Assembly: GCA_039619475.1 (NCBI GenBank)
Contig: CM077116.1
Location: 173,815,863-173,879,862, forward strand
DNA length: 64,000 nucleotides
Reading direction: 5' to 3'
Source: Icerya purchasi
Lineage: Eukaryota > Arthropoda > Insecta > Hemiptera > Monophlebidae
Under the pieces are notes generated by a model. That model was not told the origin of the DNA. It was given only the letters and a program-made list of their open reading frames with translations, and did no database searches. Numbering within the stretch: position 1 is the stretch's first letter; every line of letters begins with the position of its first letter. Position numbers and translations under genes: made by a program. Positions 45,040 through 55,410 of this stretch are shown here, one piece after another.

Positions 45040-45245
45040 CTGGCTATCGTAACGGTTCTTCTTTTTCTTCTCCTCAACACAAGGATTGAACATGGCCACG
45101 TGCCAGATATCTTTGCGTGCTCTGGCTGATGTTTAAACTTCCTTGTATGACCAGCTTCCTTTTATTTCATTCATAAATCTCCTTCGAGGCCTTCTCCTCT
45201 TTGTGTCTTCCCTGTTGTTTTTCCTTCTAATAAGTTGATAATCCA

Positions 45246-45247
<2 letters not shown>
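45040..45247 (-). pseudogene. RTE-clade C-terminus, downstream half of a split copy
   Basis: The minus strand reads YQLIRRKNNREDTKRRRPRRRF, then MNEIKGSWSYKEV and ARARKDIW. This matches the basic RTE tail pattern 'GRRKRGRPR.RW...I...L...A.DR..W'. It ends where the poly(A) of the CR1-like element begins (poly-T at 45248-45277). Its upstream half lies beyond that element at 49.78-49.99 kb. Confidence 0.7.
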
Positions 45248-45278
<31 letters not shown>

Positions 45279-45782
45279 AAATAACTGTAAAGGGTCCCAC
45301 GAGGCTAATGCCTATATTGTGGGTGCCCAAACACTTATTATAGTTTATTGTATAAATATAACGTACAATATAATATCAACGTCCGACTATAAACTAAGCA
45401 ATTACTAATAAAATAAAACAACAATCTTCTTAAATGAAGCAAATATCTTATCCTCTTAACAAAACGTATACACTTCCGATCTGGAAATTTATTACTAATA
45501 ATATTATTACACAGTATCACCGCAAACATATTCCAACCCATACAAACAACCAGATATACAATCGGCAGAACAAATACAACACAGATGAAATAATCATAAT
45601 GTAGCGCTATTAATGTTAAAAACCGAATAATATACGTCCAACGCAACATAGTTAACTACAATAAATACTCTATACAAATATCAAATAGGTAATTATGCTC
45701 TATTATGCCACATGCACTCAAGCCCGCATACCCTTTTATATTGTATTTGGGGGGAGACCAAGAAACCTGCAAATTATTACTC

Positions 45783-48731
45783 CTATCTCTGCAACCAAGC
45801 AATTAACCAAATTTTTATTTTTTCCTTCCAAACTGCTAAATGCTGTTCTATCCAGATTTCCTTCGGTACCTTTAATAATAAATTCATCAATACATTTTCT
45901 TCGACATTATCTATTTTATGATTTACCCCCCGTCTGAATTGAAAGGAAAGTTCTTTAGGTACTCTGGTATTTCGCTTCTTATCTATTAATGGCAGTTGCA
46001 CGTCTTGCAACTTACTTTTTAGCAGCTTGTGATAACAATACATCGCTTTTGGAGGTAGTTCCTTATTTTCTATCCACCATACAGGTTCAGAAATATTCTT
46101 GTTTCCCAGATTTCTAGAGGGAGTTATTAATTTCAGACATCTCCTTATTAAATTGCTGATTTTGCTCATTTCCGATTTTTTTGCCTCACCCCATACTTGA
46201 ACAGCATAATGTACTCTCGATGCTATTAAAGCCTTATAATACATCCTTACTACATCGTGGGGCATCAGAAATTTTAATCTATATAACGCTGGTATGGATT
46301 GCCTTATTTTTAGAGTGAGGTTATTTATGTGCATTTTCCATGTTAATGCGTTGTCAATCACTAACCCCAGATATTTGTAGCTCTTAACAACTTCAAGTAG
46401 CACACAATCGGAGCAATTATCGCAATGATTAGCATTCTCGTGTAACCAACCTGGACAGCGTAATATTATTTTCGGTATAATTTTTCTATGTCGACTGGGG
46501 GTCCTTATGTACATTATTTGTGTTTTTGATTTATTGATAACTATACCTCTATCATGGGCCCACCTGGTTACATTATCCAAATCTTCCTGCAGTAATTTTT
46601 CAGCAACATGTATATTTTTGTGCTTTGTCACAATGGCGAAGTCATCTGCATAAGCAAATATAGTAGAATTTTTTACGGCAGCAAAAACCGAGTTCGTGTA
46701 GATAAGAAATAGTAATGGCGCTAAGACTGTTCCCTGCCCTAAACCCGTAGTAACGACTGCTTCTGCGCTTTGTATATTTTTGATTTTCACTATAATCTTC
46801 CGATTTGTCATGTAATTGTGAAACCATTCTTTTTGTTTACCTAATATCCCTATGTTTCCTAAATCCCGCATAAGTAAGTCATGATTCACCGAATCAAAGG
46901 CTTTATTTAAGTCTAAAAAAGCTACTAGAAATATACTACCTTCAGCCATACCACAGTTAACTTGATTTACAAACGATTGCAGTAACATTGTAGTAGATTT
47001 CCCCTGCCGAAAACCAAACTGATTATCCGCAATAAGATAATTTCCTTCGAGAAATTGTCGCAAATGCGACGCAACATACTGTTCCAGAATCTTTGCAAAT
47101 GCAGAAATTAACGTTATTGGCCTATAGTTTACAGTTTTTGAGCAATCCCCTCGTTTATATATCGGTTTAACGATACCTAGTTTTAAACCTTGTGGTATAC
47201 AACTAGTTTTTATTGTGTAATTAATAATTTTGGCGAGGAGCGGTATAAAAATCTTAGAGTTACTCGTTACGTCTTTAACTCGTATTTTATCCCATCCTGG
47301 CGCTTTATTTTTGTTTAATTTCCTCAATATCATTTCTACAGATCCCTCCGTGGCTAGAGGTAAATAAAAGGATGTCAAGTGATTGCTTATTTCCTCCACT
47401 GTTGATAACTGCCTATTACAAACCGAAAAACACACATCGAGATCAGCCGTAAAAGTTTCCCGAAATTCCTCAACAGTTTCCGCTGGGTTAGTAAAAGTTT
47501 TAACTAACCGCTCGTCATTAGAAGTAGCCTTTGCCCCATGTAAAATATTGTTCACCAGTTTCCATGTACTTTTTATATCATATCCTGTTTCTTTTATTTT
47601 AGTGGTGTAAAAGTTGTACTTCGCTATCCTAATTTCCTGTATTATCCAATTTCTATACTTTTTGTAGTTTCTCCTGTAAAAGTGGTTAGTAGGATTGCCT
47701 TTGGCTCTCCTGAAATAAAAGTCTCTAATTTTTATTAGGTTCAGTATTTTTAAATTTATCCATTGTTTACTATCTTTCTCTTTTTGGTTTAGGCCTCGGC
47801 CAGGGTCGAATAAGCTAGTTCTATACAACTGATCAAAAGTTTTTTGTATGCTATTATATATCTTATCCGCTGACTCATCCTTCAACATTTTATCCCATTG
47901 GTAGGTGCGTATTTTACTGTTTAAGAGACTCCCCTGAATTATAAAATCGCGCGATTTTCTTTGACAAAAATAATTTAGTAGAGAAGCATAACATATTATA
48001 TAATGATTAGCGATTTTCGTTGTAATAACCCCAGAACATATTGTTGTTTCTTTATGTCGTACGAATATGTTATCAATGCACGTCGAGGTTACCCTATCTC
48101 GATTAATTTCTTCCCGTGTAGGTAGATTTATTAATCTAACACACCCATAGCCATTAACGATGTTTAGGAACCGATCTCCGTTACTACTTTCTTTGAATAG
48201 ATCAATATTAAAATCTCCACATACAATAATTTCTTTGTTACTTATTTTCCCTAATAAATCGTCAAGTAGCACTAAAAATTCGTTGATTGGTTTATTAGGC
48301 GATCTATATATGGCCAGTAACATTATATTAACTTTACTATTTATCGATATTTCAATGTTAATATAATCGCAAGCTCTGTTCCCTGTACTAATTTGGGTAC
48401 AATTATATTTTTCCGAAACAAAGATCAGTATGCCGCCATTAAACCTTTCTGATTTCTCAACGAAAAATTTACCATATCCCCTCAGATTATAGTATTTTGC
48501 TTCTAGTAAGCTTATGTTAATTTCTGTTAGTACCAATATGTCAATTTTTGTGTTGAGAGTAATTGTAACGAATTCATTCCAATATTTTTTTAGACTTCTA
48601 ATATTAAGGTGGAGTAACTGTAAAGGGGTCGAACTATCATTCCCCAAATGGCTAAAGGTCCTCACCTGCTCCTCCCATTTACCTAAACTTTCAAAATTCT
48701 GACAATTTAATATATTGGGTATTTCGCACAT
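45783..48731 (-). CDS. CR1-like ORF2: endonuclease-reverse transcriptase
   Basis: ATG at 48731; 982 codons, uninterrupted. Residues about 35-260 are the EEP-type endonuclease: LLHLNIRSLKK (Asn), ILVLTEINI (Glu), LLAIYRSPNKP, IIVCGDFNIDLF (Asp, Asn), TCIDNIFVRH, and ANHYIICY at the SDH position (Asp is Asn; His kept). The linker ends NKNKAPGWDKIRVKDV. RT about 490-780: GIVKPIYKRGD, NYRPITLIS, NQFGFRQGKST, motif A AFLDLNKAFDSVNHD, GLGQGTVLAPLLFLIYTN, active site FAYADDFAIV, and YKYLGLVIDNALTWKMH. The thumb includes SRVHYAVQVWG. The tail of about 150 residues is basic and Trp-rich. It nicks the target and copies element RNA from the 3' end. All RT catalytic residues are present; the N substitution in EN may reduce activity. 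Confidence 0.93.
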   Translation of the reverse strand: MCEIPNILNCQNFESLGKWEEQVRTFSHLGNDSSTPLQLLHLNIRSLKKYWNEFVTITLNTKIDILVLTEINISLLEAKYYNLRGYGKFFVEKSERFNGGILIFVSEKYNCTQISTGNRACDYINIEISINSKVNIMLLAIYRSPNKPINEFLVLLDDLLGKISNKEIIVCGDFNIDLFKESSNGDRFLNIVNGYGCVRLINLPTREEINRDRVTSTCIDNIFVRHKETTICSGVITTKIANHYIICYASLLNYFCQRKSRDFIIQGSLLNSKIRTYQWDKMLKDESADKIYNSIQKTFDQLYRTSLFDPGRGLNQKEKDSKQWINLKILNLIKIRDFYFRRAKGNPTNHFYRRNYKKYRNWIIQEIRIAKYNFYTTKIKETGYDIKSTWKLVNNILHGAKATSNDERLVKTFTNPAETVEEFRETFTADLDVCFSVCNRQLSTVEEISNHLTSFYLPLATEGSVEMILRKLNKNKAPGWDKIRVKDVTSNSKIFIPLLAKIINYTIKTSCIPQGLKLGIVKPIYKRGDCSKTVNYRPITLISAFAKILEQYVASHLRQFLEGNYLIADNQFGFRQGKSTTMLLQSFVNQVNCGMAEGSIFLVAFLDLNKAFDSVNHDLLMRDLGNIGILGKQKEWFHNYMTNRKIIVKIKNIQSAEAVVTTGLGQGTVLAPLLFLIYTNSVFAAVKNSTIFAYADDFAIVTKHKNIHVAEKLLQEDLDNVTRWAHDRGIVINKSKTQIMYIRTPSRHRKIIPKIILRCPGWLHENANHCDNCSDCVLLEVVKSYKYLGLVIDNALTWKMHINNLTLKIRQSIPALYRLKFLMPHDVVRMYYKALIASRVHYAVQVWGEAKKSEMSKISNLIRRCLKLITPSRNLGNKNISEPVWWIENKELPPKAMYCYHKLLKSKLQDVQLPLIDKKRNTRVPKELSFQFRRGVNHKIDNVEENVLMNLLLKVPKEIWIEQHLAVWKEKIKIWLIAWLQR

Positions 48732-48825
48732 ACCTACTGAAATTAATACTTAAATTCTATTATCATAATGTTAACGTACGCAAATAACATAAACTATCTA
48801 TTATACTACTATAAACTAGATTCTA

Positions 48826-49623
48826 TTATACTATTTTATTGAGATCGTCCGAGGTTTTTATTTGAAAGGAACGCTCTTGCGGGGTTTTACGAACAAAAAT
48901 TTTACCATTCTTCAGCCAAGTGAACTGGTAGTTTAGCAGCTTGGTTTTCTGCTTGGTTTCCCAAAACAAGGTCCGATAATATCTGGATAGATTTTCATTA
49001 ACGAAGATTTTGAGCGTGGATGAAGTGTTGCCAGTTATGTCTTTATCCCAGATAACCTGCGCCTTTTTCTTTACCATCAGCTCATCTACGATTTTACGAT
49101 TTGCTTTAACTATTACTGGGTTTGGGAAGTTTTTGTTCCTGGCCGGAAGCCGATGTACGGCCACGATATCCTCCTTTCGTATCTGACAGTTCACTTCCCC
49201 GCCAATTTTTATTACTAAATCTTGCAAGTCTTCATTTGGCATCTGCGATACTCCATGTAATTCGAAATTTTCCCGTCTTCCGTACTGCTCTAAGAGGTGA
49301 ACAGTAGCTGTTAGTTCGATTATTTTTTCGTCCTTCTGTTTCGTTTCTAGCGTCAGTCTTGCAACTTGCTCCCTCAAGAATTTTAACTCTGCCATTATTG
49401 ACTCATTTATTTTTAGTGTTTCATCATATTTATTAGATAAAAATTCCATCGTGCGCACCATTTCTGCAATGTTACTATCTATTTGCCTTAATCTGTCGGT
49501 CACATCTGCTTTTTGATGTTGCTCATCAATTTTACCGCTCTCTGTGGCTTAATTTTTTCGTTTCTTCTCATTCTCGTCAACACTATCGAGGCTTATTTGT
49601 CGCTTAGTCCTTCCCTTTGGCAT
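48826..49623 (-). pseudogene. CR1-like ORF1: coiled coil plus FP-type C-terminal domain, one nonsense codon
   Basis: ATG at 49623 begins MPKGRTKRQISLD, a basic head, then TAA at 49551-49549 (codon 25). The same frame continues to a stop at 48826, 265 codons in all. Codons about 40-110 are a heptad-rich coiled coil (IDSNIAEMVRTMEFLSNKYDETL, VARLTLETKQKDEKI), which would trimerise or dimerise the protein. About 115-260 form a domain like the C-terminal domain shared by FP-family proteins and many insect LINE ORF1s: ENFELHGVSQMP, IVAVHRLP, PVIVKAN, IFVNENLSRYYRTLFWETK, FTWLKNGKIFVRK. A nucleic-acid-binding role is inferred. Reinitiation downstream of the stop is possible only at non-ATG codons early on. 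Otherwise intact. Confidence 0.82.
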
Positions 49624-49774
49624 GATTATTAATTTTATGTCTATATTGAAATACGAAAAACGAATAAAATCGGTTTTAACTTACTTCTTATCAGTTTGGT
49701 TCTTATCAGTTATTACGCTCGTATTTATACACCGAGACTCAATTAAACGATAACAATATTTCTAACACGTAACA

Positions 49775-49990
49775 TACGTCTATTCAAATTAAACCTTTCA
49801 ATGCATTGAGTTCCATTGTACTTGGTAATTCTCGTTTTTCCTTGACTCAGGATAATACCATGCGGTTCGGAATTTTATCCGTCCATTTTGCCTTTAGCAT
49901 GCGTTGCCAACGCTACATTTCAAACGCTTCCAGTTTGCATTTGTCTTTTTTTAGCAGCGTCCACCTTTCGCAATCGTAACGGTTATGAAT
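49775..49990 (-). pseudogene. RTE-clade fragment, upstream half of a split copy
   Basis: The minus strand reads YDCERWTLLKKDKCKLEAFEM, RWQRMLKAKWTDKIPNRMVL, then VKEKRELPSTMELNALK. It matches the RTE pattern 'YG.E.WTL.K.....EAFEMW.WRRML.I.WTDK..N..VL' and continues, after the CR1-like insertion, with the basic tail at 45.04-45.25 kb. One stop and a frame change. Confidence 0.75.
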
Positions 49991-51919
49991 ATATTAAAAT
50001 GGCCTGGCGTCAGAGCTAATTACTCACAGCTCAAACATGTTTTTTTACTTTTTTAAAAATCGGATAGATTTACATCATTTTACGATCATGCATCACTCAA
50101 ACAGACATCGTGAAAAGTTCCGCGTAAACGATTCTTTTCTGTTCAAACACTCAACGATTTTGTCTGACAAAATTGACATTTTTCTGGCAATATAAGAGGA
50201 AATGCGTATTTTATATGCAAATCAAGATGTGCGCTGCTAAACGGTTAGCAATGTGCTCCATTCGTAGCACATTGTGAATGCCGTGTTATACTTAGAAAGC
50301 GCTAAAAACTACAACTGATCCTTGCAAAACAGAACATTGCTACATAGATGAACATGTTGACTTTCATCCACTCGCTGTACATTATCAATGTTATTCCGAT
50401 CGTTAATAGCGATAAGCCAAATTTTCCGCTACCTGCGTGTTATACTTGCATATCTCCTATGCACTATGCGCACACATATTTATATTCAGCACGTAGCCCA
50501 TTTTCTCATAAGCAGCGTACTCGGGTCTATGGCGATATCTTTCAACGTCACACACACACACATACCAACTTTCCGACGAAGCTCCGCCGATTAGGTATGC
50601 AGCGAACGAAATTACTATTATTACTACAACTGAGGACAGTACAGTTTATTTGATTATTTCCGTCACTTATTTAATAGAAAGCATAGTAACCCTGATTCGT
50701 ATCAATATATGTATCTTAAACAATAACATATATATATATATAAGCATAAATTAAGAGCAATAATAAAAACAACGGCAAGGACCATAATATCGATAATAAC
50801 ATCAGTAACGGCAGCAACAATAACAGTAACATACTCATATTGTTAGAATTTCGTTCGTCTAGTAGTAGAATAAAAGAACAGATGAGCTCTATTCAAGGCG
50901 TCCTAAAGCAATAGAATAGTTGATAACGCTCTATTTATATGTGCAATCATCTCTTCACAGTCGCCAATCAGACAAATAGCCAACCGGGGAAAATGGTTTC
51001 CTTTTCGTTTAACTTTTATTTGTTGTTATCATATTTCTTCGCCGTTTTTATGCCGATTCTTAATGTCGAAGTAAAAATAAAAAAGGAACGAAAAAAAAAA
51101 TGGGAAATAAATAACGGCCTAAAGAGAGAATGGAGTGAGAAGAGAACAGGTCTAGAAAAGTCGGAATGTTCTTGATATAGTTCTCTGATAAAAAAAAAAG
51201 GCTAACGCAGCACGCCGAAAAGAGTATGCTTCCCCATTTAAGCATTCATAATGCAGTAGATTATCGCGATGTGCGTTTGTATGCGTGGCTCGAGTTAGCA
51301 ATGTAGCACAGACAAAAGAAATGCCAGAACTGCACGTCTATTCAAAAGTCGCTGCTTCGGCGAACCTTCTAATTCCTGCATGGCGCTAGATGGCGCTCGT
51401 CCATGCTCGCATTGTCCTCGTGTAATAGCTTTTCCTTTTTGCACGTTCGATCTGAGAAGACTTTTCATCAGTTTTTCCAGCATACGTGTTCCAGCACATG
51501 GACCAACCAGCGCGCTTCAACAGCTGGCATCTTTTTCTTCTGCGCAGCGTAATTCTTCCGTCGTCAGTTCTTTTATTATTGCGTCGCAGTCCGCCCGCCT
51601 CTTTGTTGCCGCATCTAGTCAACAGCGAGTCGTTGCAGCCGGCGACTACAGTCGACATCATCATCTGGCCAAGTGGATATGCTGCTTCAGGGCTAGCTAA
51701 TATCTTTGATGATACGCTTTGGTTTTTCTTCCTGTCGTAGGAAATATTACCAACAGCTACTACATTCCAGCCACAGATATCACAATAAACACTAATGTAT
51801 CTTTCTTCCCATCGCGCGTCTTCATGTCTAAACACACAATGTCTCTTAATGATTAAGTAGATTTTTCCGCCTTTATCCGTTCTATCCTTGTTCACTGTGT
51901 CTATACATATAAAGCATAT

Positions 51920-51963
<44 letters not shown>

Positions 51964-52685
51964 TTTATATATAAACTCCTTTTTCTCCTGCTTTTCCTGG
52001 TTTCATAATAACGGGATTTTATTTCTTTTTATTGTTATTATTTCTTTTTTTTTTGCACTTTGACATACGCAAAAGTCCATTCTTTTCTTTGGACCACTAA
52101 CTAATCTATCTGTTTTGCGAACAATAAAAGCCACTGTTTACGCTCGCTGCCTTAATACCGACTTCGGTTTTTCTTGTTATTTCGATTATTGTTATTAGAG
52201 TTCTTACCAGAGCGCTATAATTCAGCCAAAATGTAACAAACGGTTATTAATTCTTTTTATGTCGATTAAATTCGTTTCAGTTTTCATTTTTCATCAACCG
52301 AAAGCCAACGGGGATACTCTATTAGCCAAGTCTAATTTAAATGGAGGAGAATAATGGTTTGAAATGGAATTTGTTGTTAGATTGAATCGTAATTTATACT
52401 GAAATTATATGATAAGATTTATGGGTTTTGCGATTATTTTTATAATTCGAATATAATTGTTTTTGCTTAGTTGTTTATTTTAAAAATTAGCAGTATATCA
52501 ATTTATGAAACCCAACAAGATGGAAATATAGAAAAATTAAAAGGATAATAGTTTTATAAAATAGCGCAAAAGAATCTTTCCCTTGAAAATCATGGTTAGC
52601 AATGTGAATGATATTAATTCGGCATGCGACCTGATTAGCGATCGACGCTCGAATATCGGGGATCAGAGTGTGAAACATGCGAGAC
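49991..52685. other. no recognisable gene; (TA)n at 51929-51961
   Basis: Contains several open frames, the longest 51386-51925 on the minus strand (179 codons, non-ATG start) in a GC-richer patch at 51240-51760. None has a recognisable domain and strands overlap. A (CA)n/(TA)n microsatellite lies at 51919-51961 and a short (CA)n at 50551-50562. Confidence 0.4.
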
Positions 52686-52689
52686 TGGC

Positions 52690-54170
52690 TATGTGAATAA
52701 AAACATTATATAAAAAGTGCGGTTGAAAATACTCTAGATACGGTACAAATAGAACGTCGGAAGCCTTGGTTCTCGACTGACACCCTGAAGCTTATTAACG
52801 AACGACGAACTAAGAAAGCAGGAGGTTCAAAAACGAAAGAAAAATTGAAGATCATCAATAATAAAATTAAGAGAAGCTGTAAGCGAGATAAAATTAATTT
52901 TATCAGTTCAATAATTCATTGAAATACAGAAGCATGCAGACCATAACGAGGTGAAAGATCACTTCTGAAAAATTAAAATTTTAACTAGAGTTTTCAAAAT
53001 CAAAAATAGGACAGTGGAGGCTTAAAACGACTGTCTGAAAACAAACTTTCGCGAAATAACCAAAGTATGGAGAGATCACTGCCAAAATCTATATAATTAC
53101 ACTGATACAATGTAAATTAAGACAACGAAACACCCGAAAGAGCCAGAAATATTAAAGAGCGAAATATCAGAAGCTATAACATTTCTTAAAAACAGTAAAT
53201 CAGTGGGAACTGATGAGATACCTGCAAAGGTATTAAAAATTACCGGAGATATCGGAATCGATGAACTCCATTCATTGTGCAATTCCATTTGGAACTCGGG
53301 AGAATGGCCAAGAGCGTGGTGAAGATCAATGTATATATTACTATTTAAAAAGGGGAAAAAGAATGCGAAAATCATTTTTGTCACATGCAAGTAAGATAGT
53401 GCTTTACATAATTCATAAACGTTTGGGAGGGATAGTGAAAACGCAAATTCCTGAAGAACAAACAGGATTTGTAAAAGTATATGGAACGCGTGAACAAATC
53501 TCAAACGTAAGACAAATAATAGAAAAATCTCTGGGGTACAAATATGTCGTTAGTTCTATGTTTTATAGATTACCACAAAGCTTTTGATAATGTAATATGG
53601 AGCCAGTTGTGGCTGGCGTTTTTTAATATGGCTGTTCCGGAACATATCGTTTCATTGATTAAGAATCTGTACGAATATAATAGTAATATCGTTCGAATAG
53701 ATCAAAGAATACAATCAATTTTACATAAAGATGGATGTAAGACGGGGATGCATCCTGTCGCCAGTTTTGTTTAATCTTTACGGAGAGAATATATTATGAG
53801 AGCGGTACTAGATGAATGAAACGGAGGAGTGTCCTTGGGTTGACGAAAGATATTCAATTTGCAATATGCTGATGATACAGCACTTATTGCGACCAATTTG
53901 GACAAAATGAAAATTCTACTAGAAAAGTTTGAAACTATCAGTCACAAATATGGGTTCGAAATAAATAAGGCTAAAATGAAAATCACAATTATAGACAGAG
54001 GAAAACTGTTAGCTTTCGATGATAATGTTTTTGCAGAATACGAAGTCGTAGATAATTTTATATACTTAGGATCATTAATTAGTAATAGAAGGGGTTCAGA
54101 ACAGACAGCAAGGCGCCGTGTTCAAATAGGCCTATGATGAAACTGACCAAGATATCTCAATGCCCTGTAT
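52690..54170 (+). pseudogene. RTE-clade retrotransposon remnant
   Basis: The plus strand with frame changes: RRKPWFSTDTLKLINERR and IKRSCKRDKINFI (linker after EN), SVGTDEIPAKVLKI (53200), PEEQTGFVKVYGTREQI (53460), motif A FIDYHKAFDNVIWSQLW (53570), DGCKTGMHPVASFV in place of '..G..QGC.LSP.LFN' (53730), active site QYADDTALIA (53870), FIYLGSLISNRRG (54060). 'YADDTALIA..' with 'F.YLGS.I' and the NVIWS motif fit RTE. It ends after ARRRVQIGL without the C-terminal domain. EN proper is missing. Distinct in sequence from the 18-kb RTE copy. Confidence 0.8.
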
Positions 54171-54785
54171 AAGAATTACCAATAATATCTTCTTAAGTTA
54201 TAATATTTTCTTATCTGGAGTAAAATTATTTTTTACTTTTTAGTGCATTTTAATTAAATTTTTATAAGAAATTTTCAAGATCGATATTTTTTTTTAAAAA
54301 AAAAAACATTTTATTTATTTCCAGTTCTTTGGTTTAAAAAAATGTATGCTAATATATAGAAAGCTATAAATTCCTAATCATGTGATCCGGAGCAAATCGT
54401 ATAATTTTTTATTTTCATGATTTTAATCGAAACGCTCAGCTATCGAAAAATTCTTTCTCTCTTAAAGCGTTTCCATCAAGCTGTTCCGAATAGCGGATAA
54501 TAATAGTAACACACTAGAAAATTCGGAGAAAAGAAAACCACCAAATATTGTGAAACGAAAAGAACGGATTTTTCATTAATAGGAAATTACATAATTGTCG
54601 TGAATACAGGTTTACGGTCTTTTGATTGAAAAATACCTTCGTACTATTGTTTGAACATCGAATTCATTATTGGGATAATAAATTTTATTTACCAAGTATT
54701 GACATGTTCGAAATGAAACATATGTAAAATTACTGCTCGGAAACGAATTTTTTATGTAATCGCGAAGAAAAGTTTACGGTATAAT
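54171..54785. other. no recognisable gene
   Basis: AT-rich, with no motif or repeat recognised. Confidence 0.5.
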
Positions 54786-54789
54786 TGAA

Positions 54790-55090
54790 GTACGAAACGT
54801 AATTTTAGCATTCAGATGTTGAACATGAAAGAGCGTGTCGATACACATCATGACTGGTGGAAATGGGTTGTCATTCAGGTCTAAATTGAATGTCTCGCAC
54901 GTAAACTCGTTAAATTCACAACTACGAGGTACTCGACGTTTAAATCACCTCCGAAAATGATTCGATCATTCTCTAATGGTGTTTCACGAATGACTTTGCT
55001 GATCGGAAAAATTTGCAAATCGCCCCACCTTCAAAGTATTCTTCAGCAACGGACGTTGTTATTCTAGGACTGCGTATCATCCGACTACAG
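54790..55090 (-). pseudogene. possible retrotransposon endonuclease fragment
   Basis: The minus strand reads LENDRIIFGGDLNVEYL, followed in another frame by CETFNLDLNDNPFP and CIDTLFHVQHLN. This resembles the EEP endonuclease pair 'GGDFN...' and 'CIDNIF' spaced by about 40 residues. No other EN or RT motif was found nearby on this strand, so the call is tentative. Confidence 0.35.
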
Positions 55091-55179
55091 AATGAGACGA
55101 TGATGGTTCTAAAACACGTTTTCTTGTTTTTTGTTGTTTTTGTTTGTTATTTTCTTTTCGGAGGTTTTCTTCAAATACG

Positions 55180-55410
55180 ATAAAACATTTCACGCTTTTA
55201 ATCTTTAGTGGGGCAATTAAGAAGCATCCTCCGTTCCACATACATTCTTTGTGACTTTGATATCATGTTTTATTTGAATGTCCGACATTTCCTAATGGAC
55301 AATCTCCCTTCTACTCTTTTCTATTAAAACTCGGTATTCTTACTTTCTTTATCGGTGCTTTCCACATTTTCTCATTTCCTCCTGCTATTAATCTTGCTCT
55401 TACATTTTTT
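55180..55410 (+). pseudogene. family A retrotransposon, C-terminal fragment
   Basis: The plus strand reads LFECPTFPNGQSPFYSFLLKLG and FHIFSFPPAINLALTF, aligning with FFECSALRNERYLLYSQLLSSLG and SFILSFPSSSVVSALLSF of the 8.9-kb copy. It abuts the 3' end of the oppositely oriented I-like element. Confidence 0.6.

Larger units (their letters stand above)
45248..49770 (-). mobile_element. CR1-like non-LTR retrotransposon, near full length
   Basis: Minus strand: 5' UTR (about 49770-49624) with TATAAATACG and a short tandem CTGATAAGAA, ORF1 (49623-48826), 94-base spacer, ORF2 (48731-45783), about 500-base 3' UTR, and poly(A) of 30 (poly-T at 45248-45277). Compared with the degenerate copy at 22.3-26.7 kb, the blocks align through ORF2 and the 3' terminus (GGCAT/GACAT, CTCGT, GTTATTT). 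No RNase H. ORF1 has one stop; ORF2 is fully open. The clade is CR1-group/Daphne-like at best estimate. It is inserted in an RTE copy; I could not define a target duplication. Confidence 0.85.

Noticed and set aside
51386..51925. 179-codon minus frame
   Set aside because: Starts at GTG, has no recognisable motif, and overlaps open frames on the other strand; composition effect.
53097..53504. 135-codon minus frame
   Set aside because: Antisense shadow of the RTE remnant, whose RT motifs are on the plus strand.
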